DNA from: Bacteroidia bacterium
Lineage (GTDB): Bacteria; Bacteroidota; Bacteroidia; Flavobacteriales; Schleiferiaceae
Length of the DNA: 64,000 bases
Assembly (NCBI GenBank): GCA_030424545.1
Contig: JAUHWL010000006.1
Coordinates: forward strand, 1 to 64,000
Direction: 5' to 3'
In this document: piece after piece, positions 29,835 to 39,245 of the stretch
How the letters are laid out: the number at the start of each line of letters is the position of its first letter
Numbering within the stretch: position 1 is the stretch's first letter
Position numbers and translations under genes: made by a program
The notes under the pieces: generated by a model
What the model was told of the DNA's origin: nothing
What the model saw: only the letters and a program-made list of their open reading frames with translations
Databases searched by the model: none

Positions 29835-31829
29835 TTATTGAACACTAATTTTATAAGTAGCGCTAGCAGCACCGTTGTTTACGTTTAACATATAAACTCC
29901 AGCAGAAAGTCCGCTTACATCTACAGTGTGTTGTGTTTGACCTAAAACGTTAATCGTTTCGTTAGAAACAACACGTCCAGTAACATCCATCATTGTTAAT
30001 GTATAGTTTCCTTCTACATTGTTGAATGTAACATTTACAAAATCATCAGCTGGGTTAGGACCAACGCTTAAGTTCGCTCTTAAAGCAGCTTCATCAACAC
30101 CAATAGTAGTGCTTAAAATAGCACGGATGTGAGGTGAATTTAAAGTTTTACTGTTGCTATATCCGCTGTACCATCTTGCATCTGTTGTGTTGTACATGAT
30201 TTTTCCACCAGCAACTTGAGTGATAGAAGCATCATTACGTAAGTAAACAGGGTTTGCACCGGTGTTAGAATACATTTTTACAGAAACAAAGTAAGAAGGC
30301 ATAGTTAAATCAACATAAGCATTCGTACCATCAGATACAGGTACATCAAAGTATCCGGCAGTAATATCTGCTTGTGTAATGGTGTATGGAGAAGAAGCAC
30401 CAATCAAGTTAGAAGATGGGAAACCTGCAGTGTAATCAAACCCTGTAGTATCATATACTTCAACTTCAACAATACCACCAGCAACTGTAGTGTTAGAAAG
30501 TCCAATTTGAACACCATTCATACGTGCCATGGTAATAAAGTCTAATCTAGAAGCAATAGCAGAACCATCATCACCTAAGTTAGCAGTACCAAGACGGTTG
30601 CTAAATGTGTTAAAGTCTAAAGACATTAACGTTTCTGTTACATAAAATCTAATAGTATCGCTTACTACTGTTGTAGAATCTGAAGATACTTTGTAAATAG
30701 CTTTGTAGTTACCAATAGCCGTAGGCTTGTATGGGTTACCGTATGTGTTTAACGTGTTGTAGTTAGCTGTATCACCTGGGTTTAACGTTACAGATCCAGT
30801 AGATGAATACGTAGAAATTAACGTGTTGTTATCGTCTAAGATATCTACAGAAAGTTTCACGTTATTTTGAGTTCCGTAACCATAGTTGTATGCGTTTGCA
30901 TCAAACTCCATAGTACGTGTTTGGTCAGTAGATTGGTTTTTAGCCAAAATACCCATTTTGCTAGATCCAGATGCTGGGCCAAAAATCATGTCTTCAGCAG
31001 GTGCTCCATTCCAATCAGTAAAAATTAACTCGTTTCTAGGAAGTTCGTTGATTTCGATATCATCAAGCATCCAGAAGTAGTAACCTTGACCAGAACCAGA
31101 AGCTCCTGGATCATCGTATGTACCATCAAAAACAAAGCGTACTTTACAGTTGCTTTGGTTTCCTAGAATAGTAGAAATGTTCATACCTACTACAGCATTG
31201 TTAGGAGTAGCAGAGTTTACCGCCAATGTTGGGGCAACAGCTAAAGTATCTGGCCAAGTTAAACCGCCATCTTTAGAGAAAGCAACAACTGCTCTACCTT
31301 CAAAATATCTGTGATAAACGTTAAATCTTAGTTCAAGATTAGTTTTACCAGTAAGGTTAATTACAGGTGTAGTTAGCGTACCAACGTGAGGAGCAGGAGC
31401 TTTACCTAAACCAAAGTTACCAGCAACACCATTGTTGTCTAAATAATCAGAATCAAAGATTACAAATCCGTTTCCTGGAGTTTTAGATACGATAGGGTCG
31501 CCACTTGCGTAAGCTCCTCTAGATCCAAACGTATTGTCAGGAGATGTAGATGTTCCTCTGTATTCCCATAACGCACTATCAAGTACGTTTCCAAAAGCAT
31601 CATAACCAGCATTTACCCATCCTGTAGGAATTCCAGAAGAAAAATCTTCTGCAAAGATTGGGGTTTCAGTTCCGTTTTTAGCTGCTTCTTTTGTAGCACC
31701 AGTAGAGTGAATATCCTCAGCAGTCATTTTAGTTAATGATGCTTGAGATTCGCTCTTCATTCCATTTTGTGCAAACAACATACCACCTGAAACAGTAAGC
31801 ATGATGATTGCCGTTGTAATTTTCTTCAT
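29835..31829 (-). CDS. secreted T9SS protein, array copy 1
   Basis: The 664-aa product has a signal peptide (about residues 1-20), a Lys/Glu/Ser-rich linker, and then a domain of the cleaved-adhesin or choice-of-anchor-J type (about 58-265: EDFSSGIPTGW, FVIFDSDYLDN, VYHRYFEG, WMLDDIEI). A middle beta-rich region (about 270-580) follows. A T9SS type A sorting tail closes the protein (about 585-664: VGPNPADDF, DVTGRVVS, AGVYMLNV, YKISVQ). It should be secreted through T9SS and attached to or released from the surface; binding partners are unknown. It is the last of four tandem paralogues and its tail is closest to copy 2. Confidence 0.85.
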   Translation of the reverse strand: MKKITTAIIMLTVSGGMLFAQNGMKSESQASLTKMTAEDIHSTGATKEAAKNGTETPIFAEDFSSGIPTGWVNAGYDAFGNVLDSALWEYRGTSTSPDNTFGSRGAYASGDPIVSKTPGNGFVIFDSDYLDNNGVAGNFGLGKAPAPHVGTLTTPVINLTGKTNLELRFNVYHRYFEGRAVVAFSKDGGLTWPDTLAVAPTLAVNSATPNNAVVGMNISTILGNQSNCKVRFVFDGTYDDPGASGSGQGYYFWMLDDIEINELPRNELIFTDWNGAPAEDMIFGPASGSSKMGILAKNQSTDQTRTMEFDANAYNYGYGTQNNVKLSVDILDDNNTLISTYSSTGSVTLNPGDTANYNTLNTYGNPYKPTAIGNYKAIYKVSSDSTTVVSDTIRFYVTETLMSLDFNTFSNRLGTANLGDDGSAIASRLDFITMARMNGVQIGLSNTTVAGGIVEVEVYDTTGFDYTAGFPSSNLIGASSPYTITQADITAGYFDVPVSDGTNAYVDLTMPSYFVSVKMYSNTGANPVYLRNDASITQVAGGKIMYNTTDARWYSGYSNSKTLNSPHIRAILSTTIGVDEAALRANLSVGPNPADDFVNVTFNNVEGNYTLTMMDVTGRVVSNETINVLGQTQHTVDVSGLSAGVYMLNVNNGAASATYKISVQ

Positions 31830-32004
31830 AATAACATTTAAGTTTATGTTAACACCGTTTTAAAAGATTGTCGCAAGTATAAGGCAATAACGCGAATAAT
31901 GAAACAATTGTTTAGTTGGATTATAAAGAAAATGGCTTAATGAGCCGATATTATTTTTTTTAGCCGAAAAGGAATTATTGTGGTAACAATATGTTAAATA
32001 ATTA

Positions 32005-32040
32005 AAAAATCCCGTAAGATCTTAGCCTTACGGGATTTTT
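32005..32040 (-). terminator. terminator after array copy 2
   Basis: AAAAATCCCGTAAG pairs with CTTACGGGATTTTT (14 bp) around the loop ATCTTAGC, just after the leftward stop codon at 32062. Confidence 0.9.
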
Positions 32041-32061
32041 GTAAATAAATCTAGTTTAACG

Positions 32062-34059
32062 TTACTGAACGCTTATTTTATAACTTGCATTGGCAGTGCC
32101 ATTGGTTACATTTAAGATATAAATGCCACTTGCTAAATTTTGAACGGATACACTTTTTTGGGTGTTGCCAAGAATATCAACTTTTTGTTCTGATATTTTT
32201 CTGCCCGTAATATCAGAAAGATTAAGCGTGTATATTCCTTCTAAATCTTCAAATGAGATATAAATAAAGTCACTGGCCGGATTTGGACCTACTTTTATTG
32301 AACTACGCAATTTTTGTTCATCTACACCAATGCCGTGTACAGAAATGTTTGCACGAATATGAGGTGCGTTTAGGTTTTTACTATCTAAAAAACCAGAATA
32401 CCAACGTGATTCATCAGAGTTGTACAATATGCTACTAAATGCAGGCTGGTTAATCAATTGTCCGTTTCTAATATTTATAGGATTAGCCCCCGTGTTAGAG
32501 AACATTTTTACAGACAAAAAATATGATGATCCTGGTAATTCTGCGTAAGGATTTATTCCATCGGATACGGGAACTTGGAAGTATCTTCGGGTAACATCGG
32601 CTTGGGTAATGGTATATGCGGTTGATGCTGCTACTAAACTTGTAGCTGGGAAACCGGCTGTAAAATCAAAACCTGTTGTGTCAAATACTTCTACTTCTAC
32701 TATACCGCCAGCAACGGTTGTGTTAGAAAGCATAACTCTAACGCTTTTAATTACACAGGGCATTACTAAATCTATACGAGAAGCAATAGCTGAGCCATCA
32801 TCACTAATATTTGGTGTGCCTACTCTATTGGTAAAATCGTTAAAATCTAATCCAAGAATGGTATCGGTTACATAAAAATTAAAGGTATCACTAACTACTT
32901 GTGTAGAGTCTGAATGTACTTTGTAAACGGCTCTGTAATCTCCAACGCCTGTGGTTAAAAACGGATTGCCATAAGTGTTTAATGTATTGTATGTTCCTGT
33001 ATCGGATGTATTTAAAACCGTATCGGATGTTGATGTCCATGAAGAAATAAGGAGGTTATTTCCGTCTAATATATCTACTGTTAATTTTACATTGGTTTGC
33101 GTTTCGAAGCCATAATTATATACGTTGGCATCAAACTCCATGTTTCTCATTTCATCTATTCCAATGTTTTTACACAAAATGCCCATTTTGCTAGAACCGC
33201 TTGCAGGACCAAAAATCATGTCAATGGCAGGAGCTCCATTCCAATCTGTTAATCGAAGCTCATGTTTGGGCAAATCGTTTAACTCAATATCATCAATCAT
33301 CCAGAAGTAATATCCACCGTTACCTGTGGCAGCTGGATCATCATAAACGCCATCATAAATAAAGCGAAGTTTAACATTGCTCTGGTTGCCAATAATGCTG
33401 CTAACGTTTAAGGCAACGTATGCATTTGTTGCGGTTGCGGCATTTACGGCAATACCTAGGTGTGCTGCAAGCGTATCAGGCCATGTTGTGCCTCCATCTG
33501 TAGAAAAAGCAATGAGTGCTCTACCTTCAAAATATCTGTGATAAGAGGTAAAGCTTAATTCTACATTGTTGTTTCCCGTTAAATTTATTGTGGGCGTTGT
33601 TAAAGTACCTACGTGTGGAGCAGGAGCTGGGCCTTGACCTGGAGTTGAAGAAACTCCTCCGTTGTCTAAATAATCCGAATCAAAAATGATAAAGCCATTG
33701 TTGGCTGTTGGGGAGGCAATTGGGGTACCATTATCAAATGCACCACGAGAACCTACCAAATTATTGGGTGTTGTACTCGTGCCTCTATATTCCCAATTTG
33801 CTGCGGCCATTGGGTTTCCAAACTCGTCAAATCCTGCGTTGGTCCAAGAACTCGGAATTCCAGAGCTAAAATCTTCGCTCCAAAATGTGGCTTCTTTTAA
33901 GTTGTTAGATGCTTTGCGATGGGTTTTCTCAAGGTGAACTTCCTCTTGACTAATCTTAGCTTTTTTAGATTGAGCCATGTTTTTTTCTGCGTTTTGCCCA
34001 TAGACCAAACTACTGGACAGAGCAAGCATTAAAAATGCTGATGTACATTTTCTTACCAT
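32062..34059 (-). CDS. secreted T9SS protein, array copy 2
   Basis: The 665-aa product has the same layout as copy 1: signal peptide, charged linker (KKAKISQEEVHLEKTHRK), cleaved-adhesin-like domain (EDFSSGIPSSW, IIFDSDYLDN, WMIDDIEL), middle beta region and T9SS type A tail (VGPNPASDF, DITGRK, YKISVQ). The segments AVNAAT and TVAGGIVEVEVFDTTGFD are near-identical to copy 1. Each copy has its own terminator, so the array is not one operon. Confidence 0.85.
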   Translation of the reverse strand: MVRKCTSAFLMLALSSSLVYGQNAEKNMAQSKKAKISQEEVHLEKTHRKASNNLKEATFWSEDFSSGIPSSWTNAGFDEFGNPMAAANWEYRGTSTTPNNLVGSRGAFDNGTPIASPTANNGFIIFDSDYLDNGGVSSTPGQGPAPAPHVGTLTTPTINLTGNNNVELSFTSYHRYFEGRALIAFSTDGGTTWPDTLAAHLGIAVNAATATNAYVALNVSSIIGNQSNVKLRFIYDGVYDDPAATGNGGYYFWMIDDIELNDLPKHELRLTDWNGAPAIDMIFGPASGSSKMGILCKNIGIDEMRNMEFDANVYNYGFETQTNVKLTVDILDGNNLLISSWTSTSDTVLNTSDTGTYNTLNTYGNPFLTTGVGDYRAVYKVHSDSTQVVSDTFNFYVTDTILGLDFNDFTNRVGTPNISDDGSAIASRIDLVMPCVIKSVRVMLSNTTVAGGIVEVEVFDTTGFDFTAGFPATSLVAASTAYTITQADVTRRYFQVPVSDGINPYAELPGSSYFLSVKMFSNTGANPINIRNGQLINQPAFSSILYNSDESRWYSGFLDSKNLNAPHIRANISVHGIGVDEQKLRSSIKVGPNPASDFIYISFEDLEGIYTLNLSDITGRKISEQKVDILGNTQKSVSVQNLASGIYILNVTNGTANASYKISVQ

Positions 34060-34237
34060 AATTTTGTGTTTTTGTGTGTGTTTATGTGTTTCTAGCGGTG
34101 GCCGTTCTTAACAGATAAATATCCCTAATAGTAAGAACCACTAAAAGTTTAGACGAGCTAAATTAAAAGCGTTGCCTCAGCTATCTGCTAAATAAACGTT
34201 AAAGAAAGGCAGTTGGGAAATATTTAACATTGCCCCA

Positions 34238-34273
34238 AAAAAAATCCCCGAACCGTAAAGCGATTCGGGGATT
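34238..34273 (-). terminator. terminator after array copy 3
   Basis: AATCCCCGAA pairs with TTCGGGGATT, and the leftward direction continues with a run of T. It lies 20 bases after the stop codon of copy 3. Confidence 0.88.
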
Positions 34274-34292
34274 CTATTTTTATGCAATCGTA

Positions 34293-36299
34293 TTATTGTT
34301 TTAATACTTTGTAGGTAATTACACTTTGGCCGTTGTTTACTTGCAACAAGTACGTGGCACTTGGTAAGTTTTGCAAATCAATGGGGTGTTTTAATCCACC
34401 GTAAGCGTTAAGTTCTTGTTTTAAAATTTCTCTTCCCATTAAATCGGTTAACGTAAGCGTAATATGGGCCGTGTAATCTGTAAAATTAACATGCACAAAA
34501 TCGGTGGTTGGGTTAGGAGATATAGACACGTGTTTGCGCAACGCGTCTTCGTTTACATTTCCGGGAGGGCAAGTTATAACGGCACGGATGTGTGGTGCAT
34601 TTAGCGTACGGCTGTTGCTGTAGCCACTATACCAACGGGCATCTGTAGTATTGTACATTATTTTACCAAAGCCAACTTGGGCAAACATTTGGTCGTTGCG
34701 GATGAAAATAGGGTTTGTACCATTGTTAGAGTACATTCTAACTACAATAAAATAACTGCCTAAATTCAAATCAACATAATTAGATGTAGCATCTAACACG
34801 GGCACAGAAAAATATCCATTGGCAATATTTTGCGCGGTAATGGCGTGCGAATTAGAAGCACCTACGAGGTTAGATGCCGGAAAACCTGCTATGTAATCAA
34901 AACCGGTGGTATCATAAACCTCTACCTCTACAACCCCGCCAGCAATTGTTGAGGTTGATAAACCAATTTGCACGCTGTATAACCAAGTTGTTTGTAAAGA
35001 AGGATCTAAATCTATTCTTGTGCCGATGGCGCTTCCATCATTTCCTAAATTATTTGTGCCAAGGCTATTGTGAAAATATTTAAAATCGTTAGACAAGAGA
35101 GAGTCCGAAACATAAAGATTAAATGTATCGCTAACTACCGAAGCCGAATCTGAAAGTATTTTATAGACAAATTTATACGTGCCAACAGCATTTGGTTTAA
35201 ACGGATTGGCGTACGTATTTAAGGTGTTGTAATTGGCTGTATCGCCCGAGTTTAAATTAACCGATGCGGTAGAAACATACGAGCTAATCAGCAGGTTGTT
35301 TTTGTCCAAAATATCAACACCCAATTTTACATTGTTTAGCGGAGCAAACCCGTAGTTATACGCATTGGCATCAAAGGTTACATCTTTGGTCCAATCGCAC
35401 GACATAAATTTGGTGGTTGTACCCATTTTAGATGTTCCGGAGCCGGACGGGCCAAAAATAATGTCTTGTGCTGGGGCGTCATTCCACTCGGTAAAACGCA
35501 ATGCGTGTTTTTGCACTTCATTAATTTCAATGTCGTCTATCATCCAGAAGTAGTATGCTGCACCAGAGCCGCTCGCGCCAGGATCATCATAGGTTCCATC
35601 AAACAGAAATCTAATTTTTACGTTGCCTTGATTGCCAATAATACTGGAAACATTAAAACTTACCGTGCCGTTGCTTGGGCTGGTAGCATTAACGGCAAGA
35701 GCAGGGTGTGCCGCCAATGTATCGCCAAATGATAGTCCGCCATCGGTAGAAAATAAAACTAGCGTGCGGCCTTCAAAATAGCGATGATAACTGTTGAATT
35801 TTAATTCTACATACGGAAAACCTGTAAGATTGATTGCGGATGAAGTGAGCACTCCTTTGTGTGGAGCTGGTGCTTTGCCCGTACCGCGCGCGCCTTGCAC
35901 GCCATTGTTGTCTAAATAATCAGAATCAAAAATTAAAAAACCATTGCTAGCTGTTGGCGATACAATGGGGCCTCTAGTACCTACCCAAGCACCTCTAGAG
36001 CCTGTTGTAACAGAGGGTGTGGTGGCAGCTCCTCTATACTCCCACAAGGCGCTATCTAGATTGTTGCCAAAAGCATCATAGCCGTTGTTGGTCCATCCCG
36101 TTGGAATTCCGCCTGAAAAATCTTCAGACCAAATGGGTGTTTCTGGCCCATTAACAAAATGCATTTTGGTTTTTTGCTGAGGAAGATCATAACCTTCTTC
36201 TGACAGCACGGCTGCTGCAGTGTTTTTTTCTGCGTTTTGCGCAAATAAAGTTGCTAAACCGAAAACTGTAAAAGCAATAGAAAGTACTTGTTTTTTCAT
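34293..36299 (-). CDS. secreted T9SS protein, array copy 3
   Basis: The 668-aa product has a signal peptide (KKQVLSIAFTVFGLATLFAQ), a linker, the cleaved-adhesin-like domain (EDFSGGIPTGW, LIFDSDYLDN, YHRYFEG, WMIDDIEI), a middle region and a T9SS tail (SISPNPTTDF, DLMGRE, YKVLKQ). The last 83 residues differ from copy 4 at only six positions, much closer than the rest of the two proteins. The duplication extends a few bases past the stop codon (CAATCGTATTA in both). Confidence 0.85.
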   Translation of the reverse strand: MKKQVLSIAFTVFGLATLFAQNAEKNTAAAVLSEEGYDLPQQKTKMHFVNGPETPIWSEDFSGGIPTGWTNNGYDAFGNNLDSALWEYRGAATTPSVTTGSRGAWVGTRGPIVSPTASNGFLIFDSDYLDNNGVQGARGTGKAPAPHKGVLTSSAINLTGFPYVELKFNSYHRYFEGRTLVLFSTDGGLSFGDTLAAHPALAVNATSPSNGTVSFNVSSIIGNQGNVKIRFLFDGTYDDPGASGSGAAYYFWMIDDIEINEVQKHALRFTEWNDAPAQDIIFGPSGSGTSKMGTTTKFMSCDWTKDVTFDANAYNYGFAPLNNVKLGVDILDKNNLLISSYVSTASVNLNSGDTANYNTLNTYANPFKPNAVGTYKFVYKILSDSASVVSDTFNLYVSDSLLSNDFKYFHNSLGTNNLGNDGSAIGTRIDLDPSLQTTWLYSVQIGLSTSTIAGGVVEVEVYDTTGFDYIAGFPASNLVGASNSHAITAQNIANGYFSVPVLDATSNYVDLNLGSYFIVVRMYSNNGTNPIFIRNDQMFAQVGFGKIMYNTTDARWYSGYSNSRTLNAPHIRAVITCPPGNVNEDALRKHVSISPNPTTDFVHVNFTDYTAHITLTLTDLMGREILKQELNAYGGLKHPIDLQNLPSATYLLQVNNGQSVITYKVLKQ

Positions 36300-36348
36300 A
36301 ATGACACTAAATTTTAGTAGGCGGTTGTGTGCCTGTTATTTACACTAT

Positions 36349-36364
36349 GAAAGTACAAATATTC
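36349..36364 (-). promoter_or_regulatory. promoter-like 16-mer of array copy 3
   Basis: In the leftward direction GAATATTTGTACTTTC lies 50 bases before the ATG of copy 3. It contains an AATATTTG box and is identical to the 16-mer upstream of copy 4. Confidence 0.5.
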
Positions 36365-36474
36365 TTGTACCGTTTAACGTGGTTTTGTTTTAAGATCGTG
36401 AAGAAGATAAATTATAAATTATCTGCTTTTCTCATGTGTTTTTGCATGGGGTTTTTCGCATTGATACAATCGTA

Positions 36475-38496
36475 TTACCGTTTTAATACTTTGTAGGTAA
36501 TTACACTTTGGCCATTGTTTACTTGCAATAAGTAGGTGGCGCTCGGTAAGTTTTGCATATCAATGGGGTGTTTTAATCCACCATAAGCGTTAAGCTCTTG
36601 TTTTAAAATTACTCTTCCCATTAAATCGGTTAACGTAAGCGTTACACGGGCGGTGTAATCTGTAAAATGAACATGCACAAAATCGGTGGTTGGATTAGGA
36701 GATATAGATACATGTTTGCGTAACGCGTCTTCGTCTATACCTAAAGGGCAATAAAAGGAAGATATTATTGCCCTTATATGTGGTGCATTTATTGCCCTGC
36801 TTCCAAAAAAGCCATTATACCAACGCTGATCGATTGTATTGTACATGAGCTTACCGAATGTTACCTGATTAAATGTTTGGTCATTTCTAATTGATATTGG
36901 ATTTGTTCCCGCATTTGAATACATTTTTACAACAATAAAATAGCTTGACCAATATAAATTTACAAATGGATTTATTCCATCACTAACAGGTATTGTAAAG
37001 TACACATCTGAAATGTTTTTAGCCGTAATTGTATGTAAGTTAGAAGTACCGACTAAATTTGACGCTGGAAAACCACCTGAGTAACTGGATGCATAAATAA
37101 ATCCAGTGGTATCGTAAATTTCTATTTCAATAGCACCACCCGGGACAGAAATATTGGAAAGACCAATTTTTACTTTTTCTATTTTTGCTGAGCTAATAGA
37201 TTCATCTAGGTCAATCCTCGTAGCAATTGCACTACCATCATTGCCAAACTCGTTGGTGCCAATACTGTTACTATAATAATTAAAATCTGTAGATAGGTTT
37301 GTATCTGTTACATAAAAATAAAATGTATCACTAACTACAGAAGCGGAGTCTGAAAGAACGGAATAAATAAATTTATACTGACCTTGCGATTGCGGTTTAA
37401 ACTGGCTAGTAAATGTGTTTAGTGTGTCTCTATATGCTAATGCGCCTCTTTTTAAAACTGGATATGGTGAAGAAAAAGAGCTGTTTACCAACGTATTATT
37501 GCCATCTAAAATATCCACTTTTAACATGACATTGTGCAGAGGTGCATAACCTGCATTATAGGCATTTGCATGAAAAGAAATGTAGTTGGTCCAATCGCAA
37601 AAAAATGTCTTTGCAGTGTGTCCCATTTTAGAATGGTTTTGGTTTGGATTGCCAAAAACAATATCTCGTGCCAATTCATATTTCCATTCATCAAAACGCA
37701 ATTCATGTTTTTGCATTTCTTTGATTTCAAGATCATCAATCATCCAGAAATAATACCCAGAAATATTTGGCCCATTGGGAGGTATATAAGTACCGTCAAA
37801 AATAAAACGAAGTTTGACATTGTTATGATTTCCGATAATAGTAGAAACATCTAAACTTATAATGCCATTAACATGATTTGTATAACCCTTTAATAGATCT
37901 GTATGTAAAAAAGCAGTATCAGTCCATGTAACTCCATCATCAGTAGAAAATGCAATAAGTGCACGGCCATTGAAGTAACGGATATAGCTGTTAAATGATA
38001 ATTCAACATTTGCGTATCCTGTTAAATTTATAGAAGCAGTAGTTAAAATTCCTTTATGCGGAGCAGGTGCTTTTCCATTGCCCGTGTTTGTTGCAAGGCC
38101 ACCATTGTCTAAATAATCCGAATCAAAAATTAAAAAACCATTGCCTGCTGTTGGTGAAACAATGGTTCCAGTGGTGTTGGCATATGCTCCGCGAGAACCC
38201 ATTGATACAGATGGGCTTGTTGATGGGCCTCTATATTCCCAAAGCGCACTATCTAAAATGTTATCCAATTCGTCATAACCAATGTTCGTCCAACTGGAGG
38301 GAATTCCTCCAGAAAAATCTTCACTCCAAATCACTGCTTCTGGCGTGTTTGTGATTTGCTTGCTGGTTTTTAAAAGCGGGGCTTCAAACGCATTTTTCGA
38401 AAGAGTATTTGGAAGAGAATATTCATTTTTATTTTGCCCAAATAAGGAGGCGATTCCAAATACAATTAAAGCTAAAGTAAGTACTTGTTTTTTCAT
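36475..38496 (-). CDS. secreted T9SS protein, array copy 4
   Basis: The 673-aa product has a signal peptide (KKQVLTLALIVFGIASLFGQ), a linker, the cleaved-adhesin-like domain (EDFSGGIPSSW, LIFDSDYLDN, YIRYFNG, WMIDDLEI), a middle region and a T9SS tail (SISPNPTTDF, DLMGRV, YKVLKR). It is the most diverged copy in its middle part and lacks a clear terminator downstream. It is the first copy in the direction of transcription. Confidence 0.85.
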   Translation of the reverse strand: MKKQVLTLALIVFGIASLFGQNKNEYSLPNTLSKNAFEAPLLKTSKQITNTPEAVIWSEDFSGGIPSSWTNIGYDELDNILDSALWEYRGPSTSPSVSMGSRGAYANTTGTIVSPTAGNGFLIFDSDYLDNGGLATNTGNGKAPAPHKGILTTASINLTGYANVELSFNSYIRYFNGRALIAFSTDDGVTWTDTAFLHTDLLKGYTNHVNGIISLDVSTIIGNHNNVKLRFIFDGTYIPPNGPNISGYYFWMIDDLEIKEMQKHELRFDEWKYELARDIVFGNPNQNHSKMGHTAKTFFCDWTNYISFHANAYNAGYAPLHNVMLKVDILDGNNTLVNSSFSSPYPVLKRGALAYRDTLNTFTSQFKPQSQGQYKFIYSVLSDSASVVSDTFYFYVTDTNLSTDFNYYSNSIGTNEFGNDGSAIATRIDLDESISSAKIEKVKIGLSNISVPGGAIEIEIYDTTGFIYASSYSGGFPASNLVGTSNLHTITAKNISDVYFTIPVSDGINPFVNLYWSSYFIVVKMYSNAGTNPISIRNDQTFNQVTFGKLMYNTIDQRWYNGFFGSRAINAPHIRAIISSFYCPLGIDEDALRKHVSISPNPTTDFVHVHFTDYTARVTLTLTDLMGRVILKQELNAYGGLKHPIDMQNLPSATYLLQVNNGQSVITYKVLKR

Positions 38497-38543
38497 AGAA
38501 ACGGTTTCCTAATGGACGATTTTGTGCCAATTAGTTGCTTGCA

Positions 38544-38559
38544 GAAAGTACAAATATTC
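38544..38559 (-). promoter_or_regulatory. promoter-like 16-mer of array copy 4
   Basis: The same 16-mer as at 36349, 48 bases before the ATG of copy 4. The match outside coding sequence shows that the duplicated unit included its promoter. Confidence 0.5.
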
Positions 38560-38593
38560 TTTTTTGAAGTAAGTTTTTTTTTTGAAGGAAATA

Positions 38594-39235
38594 TTAAATT
38601 TTTCTCAGCACCATCAAGCCGTCTCTAATGGGTAAAAGTTGGTTTTCTACGCGTGGGTCTGCCATTACTTTTTTGTTGAAAGCCTGTAATGCTTTTGTAT
38701 CAACATCATTCTCGGGAGATTCATTTAAAACTTTTCCGCTCCACAACACATTATCGGCAATAATAATTCCGCCCGGATTCATGCTGTCAATCACCAAATC
38801 AAAATAGTTGCTATAGTTGTTTTTGTCAGCATCAATAAAAACCAAATCCCATGTTTTATTTAATGTTGGAATAATTTCTAAAGCGTTGCCAATGTGCAAA
38901 TGCAGTTTGTCCCCAAAACCAGATTTTGCAAAATAACTGCGAATCATAGTTTCTAATTCTTCATTAATATCAATGGTATGCAACTCGCCATTTTCTGGTA
39001 AGCCCTCTGCCATGCACAAAGCTGAATAACCTGTGTAGGTGCCAATTTCTAAAATATTTTCAGGCTGTTTAAGTTTGGAAATGAGGCTTAAAAATCGCCC
39101 TTGCATATGCCCAGAAAGCATACGGGGAATTAAAACTTTTTGCCACGTTTCTCTATTTAGTTCTTGTAAAAGTTGAGGTTCTGCCGCGGTGTATTTTAAT
39201 GCGTATTCTTCTATTTGTGGGTCTAAAAAATCCAT
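38594..39235 (-). CDS. SAM-dependent O-methyltransferase
   Basis: The 213-aa protein belongs to the catechol O-methyltransferase-like family. It has the SAM motif ILEIGTYTGYSAL (about residues 60-72), the acidic TIDINEE, metal-binding FIDADKNNY (about 133-141) and IADNVLWSGKV (about 159-169). The substrate is unknown. It begins 10 bases after the M16 peptidase stop codon and is probably co-transcribed with it. Confidence 0.9.
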   Translation of the reverse strand: MDFLDPQIEEYALKYTAAEPQLLQELNRETWQKVLIPRMLSGHMQGRFLSLISKLKQPENILEIGTYTGYSALCMAEGLPENGELHTIDINEELETMIRSYFAKSGFGDKLHLHIGNALEIIPTLNKTWDLVFIDADKNNYSNYFDLVIDSMNPGGIIIADNVLWSGKVLNESPENDVDTKALQAFNKKVMADPRVENQLLPIRDGLMVLRKI

Positions 39236-39245
39236 AATTAAAATT

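Noticed and set aside
29835-38496. The paralogue array as a mobile or phage-borne cluster
   Set aside because: There are no integrase, transposase or terminal repeats, and the base composition is like the neighbours.
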